DNA from: Bacillus sp. sid0103
GTDB lineage: Bacteria > Bacillota > Bacilli > Bacillales_B > DSM-18226
Length of the DNA stretch: 64,000 nt
NCBI RefSeq assembly: GCF_019219025.1
Contig: NZ_JAHUWN010000021.1
Coordinates: 51,915-115,914, forward strand
Reading direction: 5' to 3'
In this document: piece by piece, positions 51,417 through 60,011 of the stretch
Numbering within the stretch: the stretch's first letter is position 1
Layout of the letters: the number at the start of each line of letters is the position of its first letter
The notes under the pieces: model-generated
The model's input: only the letters and a program-made list of their open reading frames with translations
Databases searched by the model: none
Told to the model about the DNA's origin: nothing
Translations under genes and position numbers: made by a program

Positions 51417-52304
51417 ATGAAATTTGGCCAAGTTTTAACCGCGATGGTTACGCCATTTGATCAAAATGGCGAGGTTGATTTTAACGCAACAAGAAGATTA
51501 GTAGATTATTTGATTGATAATGGGACGGATGCGATCGTCGTTGCTGGGACAACAGGAGAATCCCCAACCTTAACGACTGAAGAAAAAATCGCTCTCTTTA
51601 AAGTGGTTGTCGATGCTTCGGGAGGAAGAATTCCAGTCATCGCTGGAACTGGCTCCAATAATACGCGTGCTTCCATCAGCTTAACCAAGCAGGCTGAAGA
51701 AGCAGGTGTAGATGGGATTATGCTTGTTGCTCCTTACTATAACAAACCATCCCAAGAAGGTATGTATCAACACTTTAAATCGATTGCTGAATCCACATCC
51801 TTACCGATTATGCTTTATAATATTCCTGGCCGAAGTATGGTTAATCTGGAGGTAGAGACCATTGTTCGCCTTTCACAAATCGAGAATATTGTCGCCTTAA
51901 AAGAAGCAAGCGGCAACCTGGATGCCATGGCTGCGGTTATTAGCCAAGCCCCAAGTGATTTTACCCTTTATAGTGGTGATGATAGCTTAACATTACCCGT
52001 GTTAGCCATTGGAGGAGCAGGCGTTGTATCCGTTGCTTCCCATATCATTGGCAATGAAATGCAAGAAATGATCAATTATTTTAAAAATGGTAGGTCTCAG
52101 GATGCTGCTAGTTGCCATCGCCGCCTACTTCCTCTTATGAAGGCATTATTTACTGCTCCAAATCCAGCACCAGTAAAAGCAGCCTTGAACATGAACGGGG
52201 TTGAAGTTGGCGGACTTCGATTACCATTGCTCCCTTTAAGTGATGGAGAAGAAAAGGCATTAAAAGTTTTTCTTCCTGCCAACAAAATCAAAACATTGAT
52301 TTAA
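51417..52304 (+). CDS. dapA: 4-hydroxy-tetrahydrodipicolinate synthase
   Basis: A 295-residue DapA. TTGESPTL, PYYNKP, YNIPGRS and the Schiff-base lysine in VALKEAS are present, with the arginine of the family in GRS. It condenses pyruvate and aspartate semialdehyde in lysine and dipicolinate synthesis. ATG follows AAAGGGTGAG. It is under lysine riboswitch control and followed by an RNase J gene, as in B. subtilis dapA-rnjB, but asd and dapG are absent, so this may be a second copy. Confidence 0.93.
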   Translation: MKFGQVLTAMVTPFDQNGEVDFNATRRLVDYLIDNGTDAIVVAGTTGESPTLTTEEKIALFKVVVDASGGRIPVIAGTGSNNTRASISLTKQAEEAGVDGIMLVAPYYNKPSQEGMYQHFKSIAESTSLPIMLYNIPGRSMVNLEVETIVRLSQIENIVALKEASGNLDAMAAVISQAPSDFTLYSGDDSLTLPVLAIGGAGVVSVASHIIGNEMQEMINYFKNGRSQDAASCHRRLLPLMKALFTAPNPAPVKAALNMNGVEVGGLRLPLLPLSDGEEKALKVFLPANKIKTLI

Positions 52305-52330
52305 AAATGACCGATTTATTGGAATGATAA

Positions 52331-52366
52331 AAGGCTGCCAACGACCAGTGTGTTGGCAGCCTTTTG
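52331..52366 (+). terminator. Terminator of dapA
   Basis: The stem AAGGCTGCCAAC/GTTGGCAGCCTT is followed by TTGTTGTT. Confidence 0.88.
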
Positions 52367-52463
52367 TTGTTCTCTGACAAAAAGTTTCCCTCTTCCCTTC
52401 TAAATAAAGTCTATCCAAAAGGGCATACTATTCTTATTTACTTGGAATAGGGAGGATATTTAC

Positions 52464-54137
52464 TTGCGAACCAATAATCATCAATTATCCATTTTCGCGT
52501 TAGGCGGCATCAATGAAATCGGTAAAAACATGTATGTGGTTCAATACGCAGATGATATTTTTATCATTGACTGCGGGGGGAAGTTTCCAGATGAGAGTTT
52601 ATTAGGAATTGATTTAATTATCCCCGATATTACGTATTTAGAAGAAAATCAGGAGAAAATTCAGGCTTTAATTGTGACACATGGGCACGAGGACCATATT
52701 GGTGGTATTCCTTACATTTTAAGAAAATTAAATATCCCTATCTATGCTACACATTTTACCCTTGGTCTCATTGAATTAAAAATAGATGAGCATCGCCTCC
52801 GTGGAAACACGAAGCTGATGACCATTGACTCTAATTCAAGACTGGAGTTTGGTGAAACAAGTGTTTCCTTCTTCAGAGTTAGTCACAGTATCCCGGATTG
52901 TCTCGGCATTGTTTTTCATACGCCAGAAGGCAATGTAGTTCATACTGGTGACTTCAAATTTGATTTAACACCTGTGAATAATCAATATTCAGATATTCAT
53001 AAAATGGCCGATATCGGTCAGGAAGGTGTCTTGGTTTTAATATCTGAAAGTACCAACGCTGAGCGTAAAGGGCTGACGCCGTCCGAACAAATGATTGGCG
53101 ACAATTTGGATGAGGCCTTCATGAAAGCTGATGGGAAAATCTTTATCTCCACCTTTGCTTCGAATGTGAATCGTGTTCAACAGGTGGTTGCGGCAGCGAT
53201 AAAGGCCAATCGAAAGATCGCGCTTCTTGGCCGGAGTATGGTAAATGTGGTCTCAGTTGCGATTGAGCGTGGTTATTTAACCATTCCAGATGGGATGATC
53301 ATCGAACCACGCGAAGTTGATAGACTTTCTCCTGAAAAGGTGGTCATCCTTTGTACGGGTAGTCAAGGAGAGCCAATGGCTGCCCTTGCCCGTCTGGCGA
53401 GCGGAAACTTTCGCGATGTCTCTGTTTATCCCGGTGACACGGTTATTTTAGCTGCATCTCCAATACCGGGAAATGAAAAGGACGTTTCTCGAATCATCGA
53501 CAATTTATATCAACTCGGCGCCAAAGTAATTTATGGTTCTGGAAGTTCAACTGGTATGCATGTTTCAGGGCATGGCTATCAAGAAGACTTAAAGCTCATG
53601 CTGACTTTGATGAAACCTACCTATTTTATTCCGATCCATGGTGAGCATCGAATGCTGCACCATCACCGATTGTTGGCTGAATCAGTGGGAGTAGAGAAGG
53701 GAAATACCTTCATTATCAAAAATGGTGATGTCGTAGATGTTGAAAACCAGGTTGCCCGTCAGACTCGCTCGATTCCAGCCGGGGATACATATGTGGACGG
53801 AATGGGTGTTGGCGATGTAGGGGACATTGTGTTACGAGACCGGAAACAGCTTTCTGAGGATGGAATGCTCGTAATTGTTATTACAATTAATAAATCGGAC
53901 CGAAGGATTATTTCCGGACCTGACACCATTACACGTGGTTTCGTATACGCAAGGAATTCAGACGAACTTCTAAAAGAGATTAACCGCCTGGCTAAGAAAA
54001 CTATTAACGACCTGCAAAGTGAGAATATCCGTCAATGGAATGTCATCAAACAAAACATCAAAAAAACCGTCGGACAATATCTATTCGCTCAAACAAAAAG
54101 AAAACCTATGATCCTCCCTATCATTATTGAAATCTAA
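52464..54137 (+). CDS. rnjB: Ribonuclease J
   Basis: A 557-residue metallo-beta-lactamase/beta-CASP ribonuclease. The zinc motif HGHEDH is at 73-78, with GDFKFD and IHGEHRML carrying further metal and beta-CASP residues. The C-terminal domain ends MILPIIIEI. It degrades and matures RNA in the cytoplasm with endo- and 5'-exonuclease activity. The TTG start follows GGGAGG. Position after dapA matches RNase J2 (RnjB) in B. subtilis, although a terminator separates them here. It could be a paralogue. Confidence 0.88.
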   Translation: MRTNNHQLSIFALGGINEIGKNMYVVQYADDIFIIDCGGKFPDESLLGIDLIIPDITYLEENQEKIQALIVTHGHEDHIGGIPYILRKLNIPIYATHFTLGLIELKIDEHRLRGNTKLMTIDSNSRLEFGETSVSFFRVSHSIPDCLGIVFHTPEGNVVHTGDFKFDLTPVNNQYSDIHKMADIGQEGVLVLISESTNAERKGLTPSEQMIGDNLDEAFMKADGKIFISTFASNVNRVQQVVAAAIKANRKIALLGRSMVNVVSVAIERGYLTIPDGMIIEPREVDRLSPEKVVILCTGSQGEPMAALARLASGNFRDVSVYPGDTVILAASPIPGNEKDVSRIIDNLYQLGAKVIYGSGSSTGMHVSGHGYQEDLKLMLTLMKPTYFIPIHGEHRMLHHHRLLAESVGVEKGNTFIIKNGDVVDVENQVARQTRSIPAGDTYVDGMGVGDVGDIVLRDRKQLSEDGMLVIVITINKSDRRIISGPDTITRGFVYARNSDELLKEINRLAKKTINDLQSENIRQWNVIKQNIKKTVGQYLFAQTKRKPMILPIIIEI

Positions 54138-54145
54138 AAATATAA

Positions 54146-54194
54146 AGGGTGTCAGGCACCATGTGAAAATTTCACATGGTGCCTGACACCCTTT
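54146..54194. repeat. Dispersed GTGTCAGGCAC hairpin, copy 5 (perfect)
   Basis: AGGGTGTCAGGCACCATGTG and its reverse complement flank AAAATTT-like sequence. It is followed by TTTTTC on the right and preceded by A-rich sequence on the left. It lies 3 nt from the broken end of desR. Confidence 0.9.
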
Positions 54195-54197
54195 TTC

Positions 54198-54716
54198 TTA
54201 GCCTGTTGGCAATTTCATTTTATCTAGTATGGTGGTGAGGTAATTTCTAACTGTGTTAATTTTTGTCTGTTGCATGGCGCGCGGTTGGAACACTTCTATA
54301 TCGTGTTCCTGATCATTGATCGATTCTTCATCGATTAGTTCGGGGCAGTATATTCTATCTCCATGGACAATGCTGCGAATGGAGCTTGCTAATTCCTCAC
54401 TCGGGCTATCCTTCAATAAATACCCACTTACATCCGCTTGTAAGGCACGCTGATAATATCCACTCCGTGCAAAGGTTGTTAAGATAATGACCTTACAGCC
54501 AAATGAGCTTAAAGCTTCCGCTGCCTCAAGACCGCTCATTTCAGGCATCTCAATATCCATGATACAAATATCAGGCTGCAATCGGTGAACTAGTGCAATA
54601 GCCTCTTCCCCATTGCTCGCCTGGCCGACTACTTCCATATCCTCTTCCAAATTCAGGAGAGAACCCATAGCCCCTAACAGCATTTCTTGATCCTCTGCAA
54701 TAACAATTCGAATCAT
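54198..54716 (-). pseudogene. desR: Response regulator DesR with damaged DNA-binding domain
   Basis: Residues 1-125 follow DesR closely: IAEDQEMLLGAMGSLLNLE, phospho-acceptor D54 in CIMDIEMPEMSGLEAAE, LTTFARSGYYQRAL and YLLKDSPSEELASSIRSI. The LuxR-type HTH should then read as an uninterrupted domain of about 60 residues. Here the middle is replaced by EHDIEVFQPRAMQQTKI before TVRNYLTTILDKM resumes, and the protein ends at residue 172 against about 199. The recognition helix is lost. No desK is present, so cold sensing through DesK/DesR is broken. Confidence 0.75.
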
Positions 54717-54747
54717 GTAAGTTCTCTCCTTATCTGGCAGCTGTTAT

Positions 54748-54780
54748 GTAAATAACAACTCCCCTTAAATTAAGGGGAGT
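54748..54780 (-). terminator. Terminator between des and desR
   Basis: The stem ACTCCCCTTA/TAAGGGGAGT is followed on the minus strand by TGTTATTTAC. It would stop most des transcripts before desR. Confidence 0.75.
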
Positions 54781-54795
54781 AAGCCTGTAAAATTG

Positions 54796-55830
54796 TTAAA
54801 TTTCCGGTTTAACCTGTTGTACAGAAAACCTTTTCTTTGCTAATGCTTTGACTTCCTTAAAGCTGACAAAATTCTTTCGCTCCTCATCCCACAAACGGAA
54901 ACGAAGTGACCGTAAGCTTGTAGCAAGAGAAATGGTTGGTACTTTTTGTAATGGCGGTGTACTATTGTGTGCTTCTTCCAACTTATAGTTAGGTACACGA
55001 GGGCTTAAATGGTGAACATGGTGGAAACCAATATTCCCAGTGAGCCATTGTAAAACTTTTGGAAGCTTATAGAAAGAACTTCCTTCTACTGCAGCTTTCA
55101 CATATTCCCAGTCCTTATCTTCTTCAAAATAAGAATCTTCAAAAGTGTGCTGTACATAAAACAACCAAATACCTGCAGCTCCTGAAATCATGAAAATCGA
55201 GCCTTGTACTAATAGAAACGACTGCCATCCGATTGCCCAACAAAGTAAACTAATCAAAGCAACAATCAGAACATTCGTCAAATAAGTGTTGTTTCGCTCT
55301 TTCCTTTTAGCACCTTTACGGTTAAATCGATTTTTAAGAAGAAACACATAAATTGGACCTAATCCAAGCATAACCAGTGGATTACGATAAAAACGATAGG
55401 CAAGACGAAGTCTAAGTGGTGCAGCTAAATATTCATCTACTGTAAGTGTCCAAATATCACCTGTTCCACGTTTATCCAAGTTACCACTTGTCGCATGATG
55501 AACAGAATGCTCATGTCCCCATTGATCAAACGGGAAAATCGTTAACACACCCATCGCTGTCCCAACAACTCGGTTGGCACGGCGGCTTTTAAAAAAGGAA
55601 TGATGGGTACAGTCATGAAATATGATGAAAATCCTTGTTAAAAATCCTGCGGCTATCACCATAGGAACTAATGCTAACCAATAGGATACGGATAGGCTTA
55701 AATAGGCAAGGTACCATAATGCAATAAATGGTACGACTGTGTTAATAATTTGCCATACACTTTCTTTTGTCGTTGATTTTTCAAAGGGAGCAACTTGTTT
55801 TTTTAGAGTCATCTTATTTTGTGTGGTCAT
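54796..55830 (-). CDS. des: Membrane fatty acid desaturase (Des type)
   Basis: A 344-residue integral membrane di-iron desaturase. The three histidine boxes are HDCTHHSFF, HEHSVHH and HHVHH, with four to six membrane helices between. It introduces a cis double bond into membrane lipid acyl chains (delta-5 in B. subtilis) to keep fluidity in the cold. ATG at 55830 follows AAGGAAGGG. It keeps all catalytic residues although its regulators are lost or damaged. Confidence 0.92.
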   Translation of the reverse strand: MTTQNKMTLKKQVAPFEKSTTKESVWQIINTVVPFIALWYLAYLSLSVSYWLALVPMVIAAGFLTRIFIIFHDCTHHSFFKSRRANRVVGTAMGVLTIFPFDQWGHEHSVHHATSGNLDKRGTGDIWTLTVDEYLAAPLRLRLAYRFYRNPLVMLGLGPIYVFLLKNRFNRKGAKRKERNNTYLTNVLIVALISLLCWAIGWQSFLLVQGSIFMISGAAGIWLFYVQHTFEDSYFEEDKDWEYVKAAVEGSSFYKLPKVLQWLTGNIGFHHVHHLSPRVPNYKLEEAHNSTPPLQKVPTISLATSLRSLRFRLWDEERKNFVSFKEVKALAKKRFSVQQVKPEI

Positions 55831-56083
55831 TTTATTGAATTCCCTTCCTTCTTTGTTTCGTTATACCAAAGTATATAGGAAGGATTTTGTCCTTGTTAGT
55901 AGCAGGTGTCATGTACAGGGTATGACAAATGTCATATTACATAATATTTTTTTATCAAAATGTGCATTGAGTGTCTGATTTTTGCCGTGCTATAAAAGAT
56001 GTTGGCTTTGTGATAAAATAATTATTTCAAGATACTTTAGTGATATATCCATCCAAAAAATCAATTACAAGCAGGTGTACATA

Positions 56084-56977
56084 TTGGATATCAAACATTT
56101 ACAATATTTTATTGAAGTATCGAATTTCAATAGTTTTTCCCGAGCGGCAGATCATTTATTTATTACTCAACCAACCATTAGTAAAATGATTAAAAACCTG
56201 GAGACGGAGTTGGGCGTTGCTCTTTTTGATCGCTCCCGTAAACAATTAACCTTGACCGACGCAGGTCTAATCATATTGGAACAAGCAAAATTAATTGACA
56301 AAGCATTTAATAATTTAGAAACGGAATTGGACAACCTTACAGGACTAAAAAAGGGGCATATTCGTATTGGATTGCCTCCCATATTTAATGCGCATCAATT
56401 CCTCCAAATTGTTGGCAGCTTTCACGAAAAGTACCCTGGGATTACTTTTCAATTAGTAGAAGATGGTTCAAAGAAAATAGAAGAAGATGTTGGCAAAAAT
56501 CTTCTTGATGTTGGAATCGTTGTTCTTCCGACTAAGAACGAACTCTTCGACCATTTCTCTTTTATGGAAGAAGATCTAAAGCTCATCCTTCACCCATCAC
56601 ACCCACTAGCAGAAAGAGAGGAAGTCCAGTTAGCTGAATTGGCCAACGAATCCTTTATTTTGTTTAATAAGGACTTTGTCTTAAACGATCGAATTATTCT
56701 TTCATGTAACAATGTAGGCTATAATCCACACATTATATCTGAAAGTTCACAGCAGTCTTTTATTGAAGAAATGGTTTCATTCAAACTTGGAATTTCCCTT
56801 TTGCCGGAGAGTATTTGCCATAATCTAAATAAAAATGTAAAGTCAATTAAAGTAGTAAACCCGTCCATCAGTTGGAACCTAGCCATTATTTGGGGCAAAG
56901 ATCAATACTTCTCCTATGCTGCAAAAGAATGGCTGAAGTTCACTAAAGAACAGCTCACAAAGGGATTTCAAGATTAA
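56084..56977 (+). CDS. LysR-family regulator
   Basis: About 297 residues. DIKHLQYFIEVSNFNSFSRAADHLFITQPTISKMIKNLETELG is the LysR winged helix. The effector domain follows (HIRIGLPPIFNAHQFLQIVGSF). The sequence is close in style to CidR/YwbI-type regulators; no cid/lrg genes are adjacent. I chose TTG at 56084 since AGCAGGTG lies 7 nt upstream and the family starts there. Confidence 0.87.
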   Translation: MDIKHLQYFIEVSNFNSFSRAADHLFITQPTISKMIKNLETELGVALFDRSRKQLTLTDAGLIILEQAKLIDKAFNNLETELDNLTGLKKGHIRIGLPPIFNAHQFLQIVGSFHEKYPGITFQLVEDGSKKIEEDVGKNLLDVGIVVLPTKNELFDHFSFMEEDLKLILHPSHPLAEREEVQLAELANESFILFNKDFVLNDRIILSCNNVGYNPHIISESSQQSFIEEMVSFKLGISLLPESICHNLNKNVKSIKVVNPSISWNLAIIWGKDQYFSYAAKEWLKFTKEQLTKGFQD

Positions 56978-57001
56978 TTTTATATGCTCTATACTAGTCA
57001 C

Positions 57002-57036
57002 GACGGTTCATAATAATGGAACCGTCTTTTTTATTT
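57002..57036 (+). terminator. Terminator of LysR gene
   Basis: The stem GACGGTTC/GAACCGTC (with short loop) is followed by TTTTTTATTTT. Confidence 0.88.
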
Positions 57037-57229
57037 TCTAAAAATTCACTATTTATATAATGCATAATTGAAAGCATTTACATAGATAAAAGCTATGCTA
57101 AAGATAAAATTTAACCATTTTACTAACCGGGCAATGGGGCGTACACTTGTTTCAGGCAAGAAAAACCTTTTAATAACGTGGATATAGTATTTACTTGCTA
57201 AAATATCCAATCATGAAAGGAAGAACTTA

Positions 57230-57748
57230 ATGAAAGAAAAAAAAGCGAAAGAAAGCCGCATTATTAATACAGCGCAAGTATTATCATGCGATTTAAATAA
57301 TTACAATACATTGTTTGGCGGCGTTTTAATGAAGAAACTAGATGATGCCGCAACTTTATCAGCCCGCAGGCATTCTCGAGTTAAAGAATGCGTAACTGCA
57401 TCTACGGATCATATCGACTTCTTATGCCCTATTCATCAAACTGATTCAGTCTGTGTCGAATCGTTTGTAACATATACAGGTAGAACTTCTATGGAAATTT
57501 TTTGTAAAGTTATCGCAGAAGATATGATGAATGGCGAGCGACGCATCGCAGCTACAGCATTTTTGACTTTTGTAGCTTTAGATGAAAATAAGCGACCTGT
57601 TGAAGTTCCAGGTATCATCCCTGAAACCGAGGAAGAAAAATTCCTCTACACAACAGCTAAAGAAAGAGCAGAAATCCGCAAATTAAGAAGACAGAAAAGT
57701 AAAGAATTAGCTGAGTATATTTCACTAGAAAAACCTTGGGACAATTAA
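57230..57748 (+). CDS. Acyl-CoA thioesterase (YkhA-like hotdog)
   Basis: A 172-residue hotdog-fold enzyme. NTLFGGVLMKKLDDAATLSARRHSR holds the catalytic Asp and the CoA-binding face; the last 35 residues are charged helix. It hydrolyses acyl-CoA to CoA and fatty acid. ATG follows AAAGGAAG. It is cotranscribed with the 123-residue gene 15 nt downstream. Confidence 0.87.
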   Translation: MKEKKAKESRIINTAQVLSCDLNNYNTLFGGVLMKKLDDAATLSARRHSRVKECVTASTDHIDFLCPIHQTDSVCVESFVTYTGRTSMEIFCKVIAEDMMNGERRIAATAFLTFVALDENKRPVEVPGIIPETEEEKFLYTTAKERAEIRKLRRQKSKELAEYISLEKPWDN

Positions 57749-57763
57749 GAGGAGGAAGAATTT

Positions 57764-58135
57764 ATGATAACTTTATCTAGTATTGATGAATTAAAAGCTG
57801 CCAACGAAGTCCTTGAGAATTTTCAAAAAGACTATCCAAATCTTTTTAAAAAACTGTTGGATATTGTTAATCTTACACGAGCATTCCAATTTAAATATCA
57901 ATACATGGGATGTTTAATTATGGATGAGGATCCTGGTCAAAATACCCCTAATTTTGTGTACGGATCTGTTCTGCGCTTGTATAAAAAAGAATTACAAAAA
58001 TTAAAAGATGACCAAAATTCCCAAGTATTGAAAGAAACTTTTTCTGAAATCAAAAACATCGGTTACGCAAAAATCAGCCTTTTAGTATCCGGTATGACAC
58101 CAGAATCATTAGTTGGCGCTTCTAGTATTAAGTAG
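57764..58135 (+). CDS. Conserved hypothetical protein, 123 residues
   Basis: I do not recognise the family. It is soluble and mostly helical, with FQFKYQYMGCLIMDEDPGQ in the middle. AGAGGAGG lies ahead of the ATG and it directly follows the thioesterase gene, so a linked function in acyl-CoA or lipid metabolism is possible but unsupported by motifs. Confidence 0.6.
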   Translation: MITLSSIDELKAANEVLENFQKDYPNLFKKLLDIVNLTRAFQFKYQYMGCLIMDEDPGQNTPNFVYGSVLRLYKKELQKLKDDQNSQVLKETFSEIKNIGYAKISLLVSGMTPESLVGASSIK

Positions 58136-58220
58136 ACTAGTCTATAGCCTTTCTACTAATGATAACCTAATATAAAAGTACTATATATTGCACTATCGTC
58201 TCCCCCATTACGCCACTTTT

Positions 58221-58267
58221 GCAGAAGAAGCAGAAATCATTTTCATGGTTCCTGCTTCTTCTTTTTG
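58221..58267 (+). terminator. Terminator of thioesterase operon
   Basis: The stem GAAGAAGCAG/CTGCTTCTTC is followed by TTTTTGC. Confidence 0.82.
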
Positions 58268-58301
58268 CATTTTATCGACCACTATTAACGCGAATTAATA
58301 A

Positions 58302-58332
58302 GCGAACAGTGCTCGTAACTGTTCGTTTTTTT
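58302..58332 (+). terminator. GCGAACAGT-family terminator hairpin, copy 4
   Basis: The stem GCGAACAGT/ACTGTTCG is followed by TTTTTTT. It is placed 105 nt before dbpA, after another terminator, where it is not needed for a gene I can see. Confidence 0.82.
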
Positions 58333-58437
58333 CCATATATCAAGTATAATGAACCATATTCAGATTATGCATACGATATTTCATTGCGAGAAATCCTATA
58401 GATAAGCCGGATAAAACTAATTAAACGAGGTTATTAC

Positions 58438-59883
58438 ATGAGTGAAAAAAGCTTTACGGATTATAATTTAAGTGATGAAATCACAAGAGCACTGGCCATT
58501 TTAAAATATGACACTCCTACCGAGGTTCAAACCGAAGTTATCCCTTTAGCATTGAGGAATCAAGATCTTGTCGTAAAATCACAAACAGGCAGCGGTAAAA
58601 CCGCTTCTTTTGCTATTCCTATATGTGACATGATTGACTGGGAAGAAAGAAAGCCCCAAGCATTAATTCTTACCCCGACTAGGGAACTTGCCGTTCAAGT
58701 TCGCGAGGACGTAACAAACATCGGCAGGTTTAAACGAATAAAGGCAATGGCCGTCTATGGAAAAGAACCCTTTTCGAAGCAAAAAGAAGAATTGCAGCAA
58801 AAAACGCATGTCGTCGTTGGGACACCAGGACGTGTCATGGACCATATCGACAGAGAAACCCTCGTACTAGACGAAATCAAGTATCTTATTATTGATGAAG
58901 CAGATGAAATGCTTAATATGGGTTTTATCGACGAAGTCGAAGCGATTATAAAAGAGCTTCCGTCTGACAGAGTCACGATGGTATTTTCGGCTACCTTACC
59001 ACAGGATGTTGAAAACCTCTGCCATAAATACATGAACAATCCTGTTAATATCGAGATCGCTTCTACTGGGGTCACGACCGATACGATAGAACATCTGTTA
59101 ATTGAGGTGAAAGAAGAACACAAGCTTTCCCTGCTAAAAGATGTTACAGTTATTGAAAATCCAGATAGCTGTCTTATTTTTTGCCGAACAAAAGAACATG
59201 TGGATACGGTGTACAGCGAATTAGATGACTCCAATTATTCTTGTGAACGACTCCATGGGGGATTAGAACAACAAGATCGATTTGCCGTAATGGATGGCTT
59301 CAAAATGGGAAATTTCCGCTATCTCGTCGCAACGGATGTGGCCGCACGCGGAATTGATATTGATAATGTCACCCTTGTCATCAATTATGACGTCCCGATG
59401 GAAAAAGAAAGCTATGTTCACCGAACAGGAAGAACTGGCCGTGCAGGCAATGAAGGCAAAGCGATTACGCTTGCCACACCATATGAAGGGAAATTTGTTC
59501 GCGCGATTGAACGATATATTGGGTTTGAGATTCCGAAAATGGAGGCACCTAAGCCTGAGGACGTCGCGAAAGGAAAAGAGGCTTTCGCGGAAAAAATTAG
59601 CGGCCGACGTGTCGTGAGAAATAATAAAACGGCTCGAATTAACCAAGGTATTATGAAGCTCCATTTCAGTGGAGGAAAAAAGAAAAAGATGCGAGCGGTC
59701 GATTTTGTCGGAACCATCGCAAAAATTCCTGGAATCACAACCGATGATATTGGCATTATCACCATCCAGGATCAAATGACCTATGTTGATATTCTTAATG
59801 GGAAAGGCTCACTCGTCTTACAGGCGATGGAGAATGCCACCATAAAAGGGAAGAAACTGAAAGTTAGCAAAGCGCTGAAATAA
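58438..59883 (+). CDS. dbpA: DEAD-box RNA helicase DbpA (YxiN)
   Basis: A 481-residue ATP-dependent RNA helicase. Q motif [10 protein letters not shown], motif [13 protein letters not shown] box, SAT and motif [10 protein letters not shown] are all present. The C-terminal about 80 residues ([34 protein letters not shown]) are the DbpA RNA-binding domain that recognises hairpin 92 of 23S rRNA. It acts in 50S ribosome assembly. It is single, between hairpins. Confidence 0.94.
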   Translation: MSEKSFTDYNLSDEITRALAILKYDTPTEVQTEVIPLALRNQDLVVKSQTGSGKTASFAIPICDMIDWEERKPQALILTPTRELAVQVREDVTNIGRFKRIKAMAVYGKEPFSKQKEELQQKTHVVVGTPGRVMDHIDRETLVLDEIKYLIIDEADEMLNMGFIDEVEAIIKELPSDRVTMVFSATLPQDVENLCHKYMNNPVNIEIASTGVTTDTIEHLLIEVKEEHKLSLLKDVTVIENPDSCLIFCRTKEHVDTVYSELDDSNYSCERLHGGLEQQDRFAVMDGFKMGNFRYLVATDVAARGIDIDNVTLVINYDVPMEKESYVHRTGRTGRAGNEGKAITLATPYEGKFVRAIERYIGFEIPKMEAPKPEDVAKGKEAFAEKISGRRVVRNNKTARINQGIMKLHFSGGKKKKMRAVDFVGTIAKIPGITTDDIGIITIQDQMTYVDILNGKGSLVLQAMENATIKGKKLKVSKALK

Positions 59884-59895
59884 GGACAGACATGT

Positions 59896-59930
59896 AGAGC
59901 GATTATCCAGTATAATCGCTCTTTTATTTT
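59896..59930 (+). terminator. Terminator of dbpA
   Basis: The stem AGAGCGATTAT/ATAATCGCTCT is followed by TTTATTTT. Confidence 0.88.
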
Positions 59931-60011
59931 ATCTATTCACATAAAATTCCCGCTATTCTGATAAATATTGTACTATTAAGATACTAATCAGGAAAAATGG
60001 AGGATTTTTCT

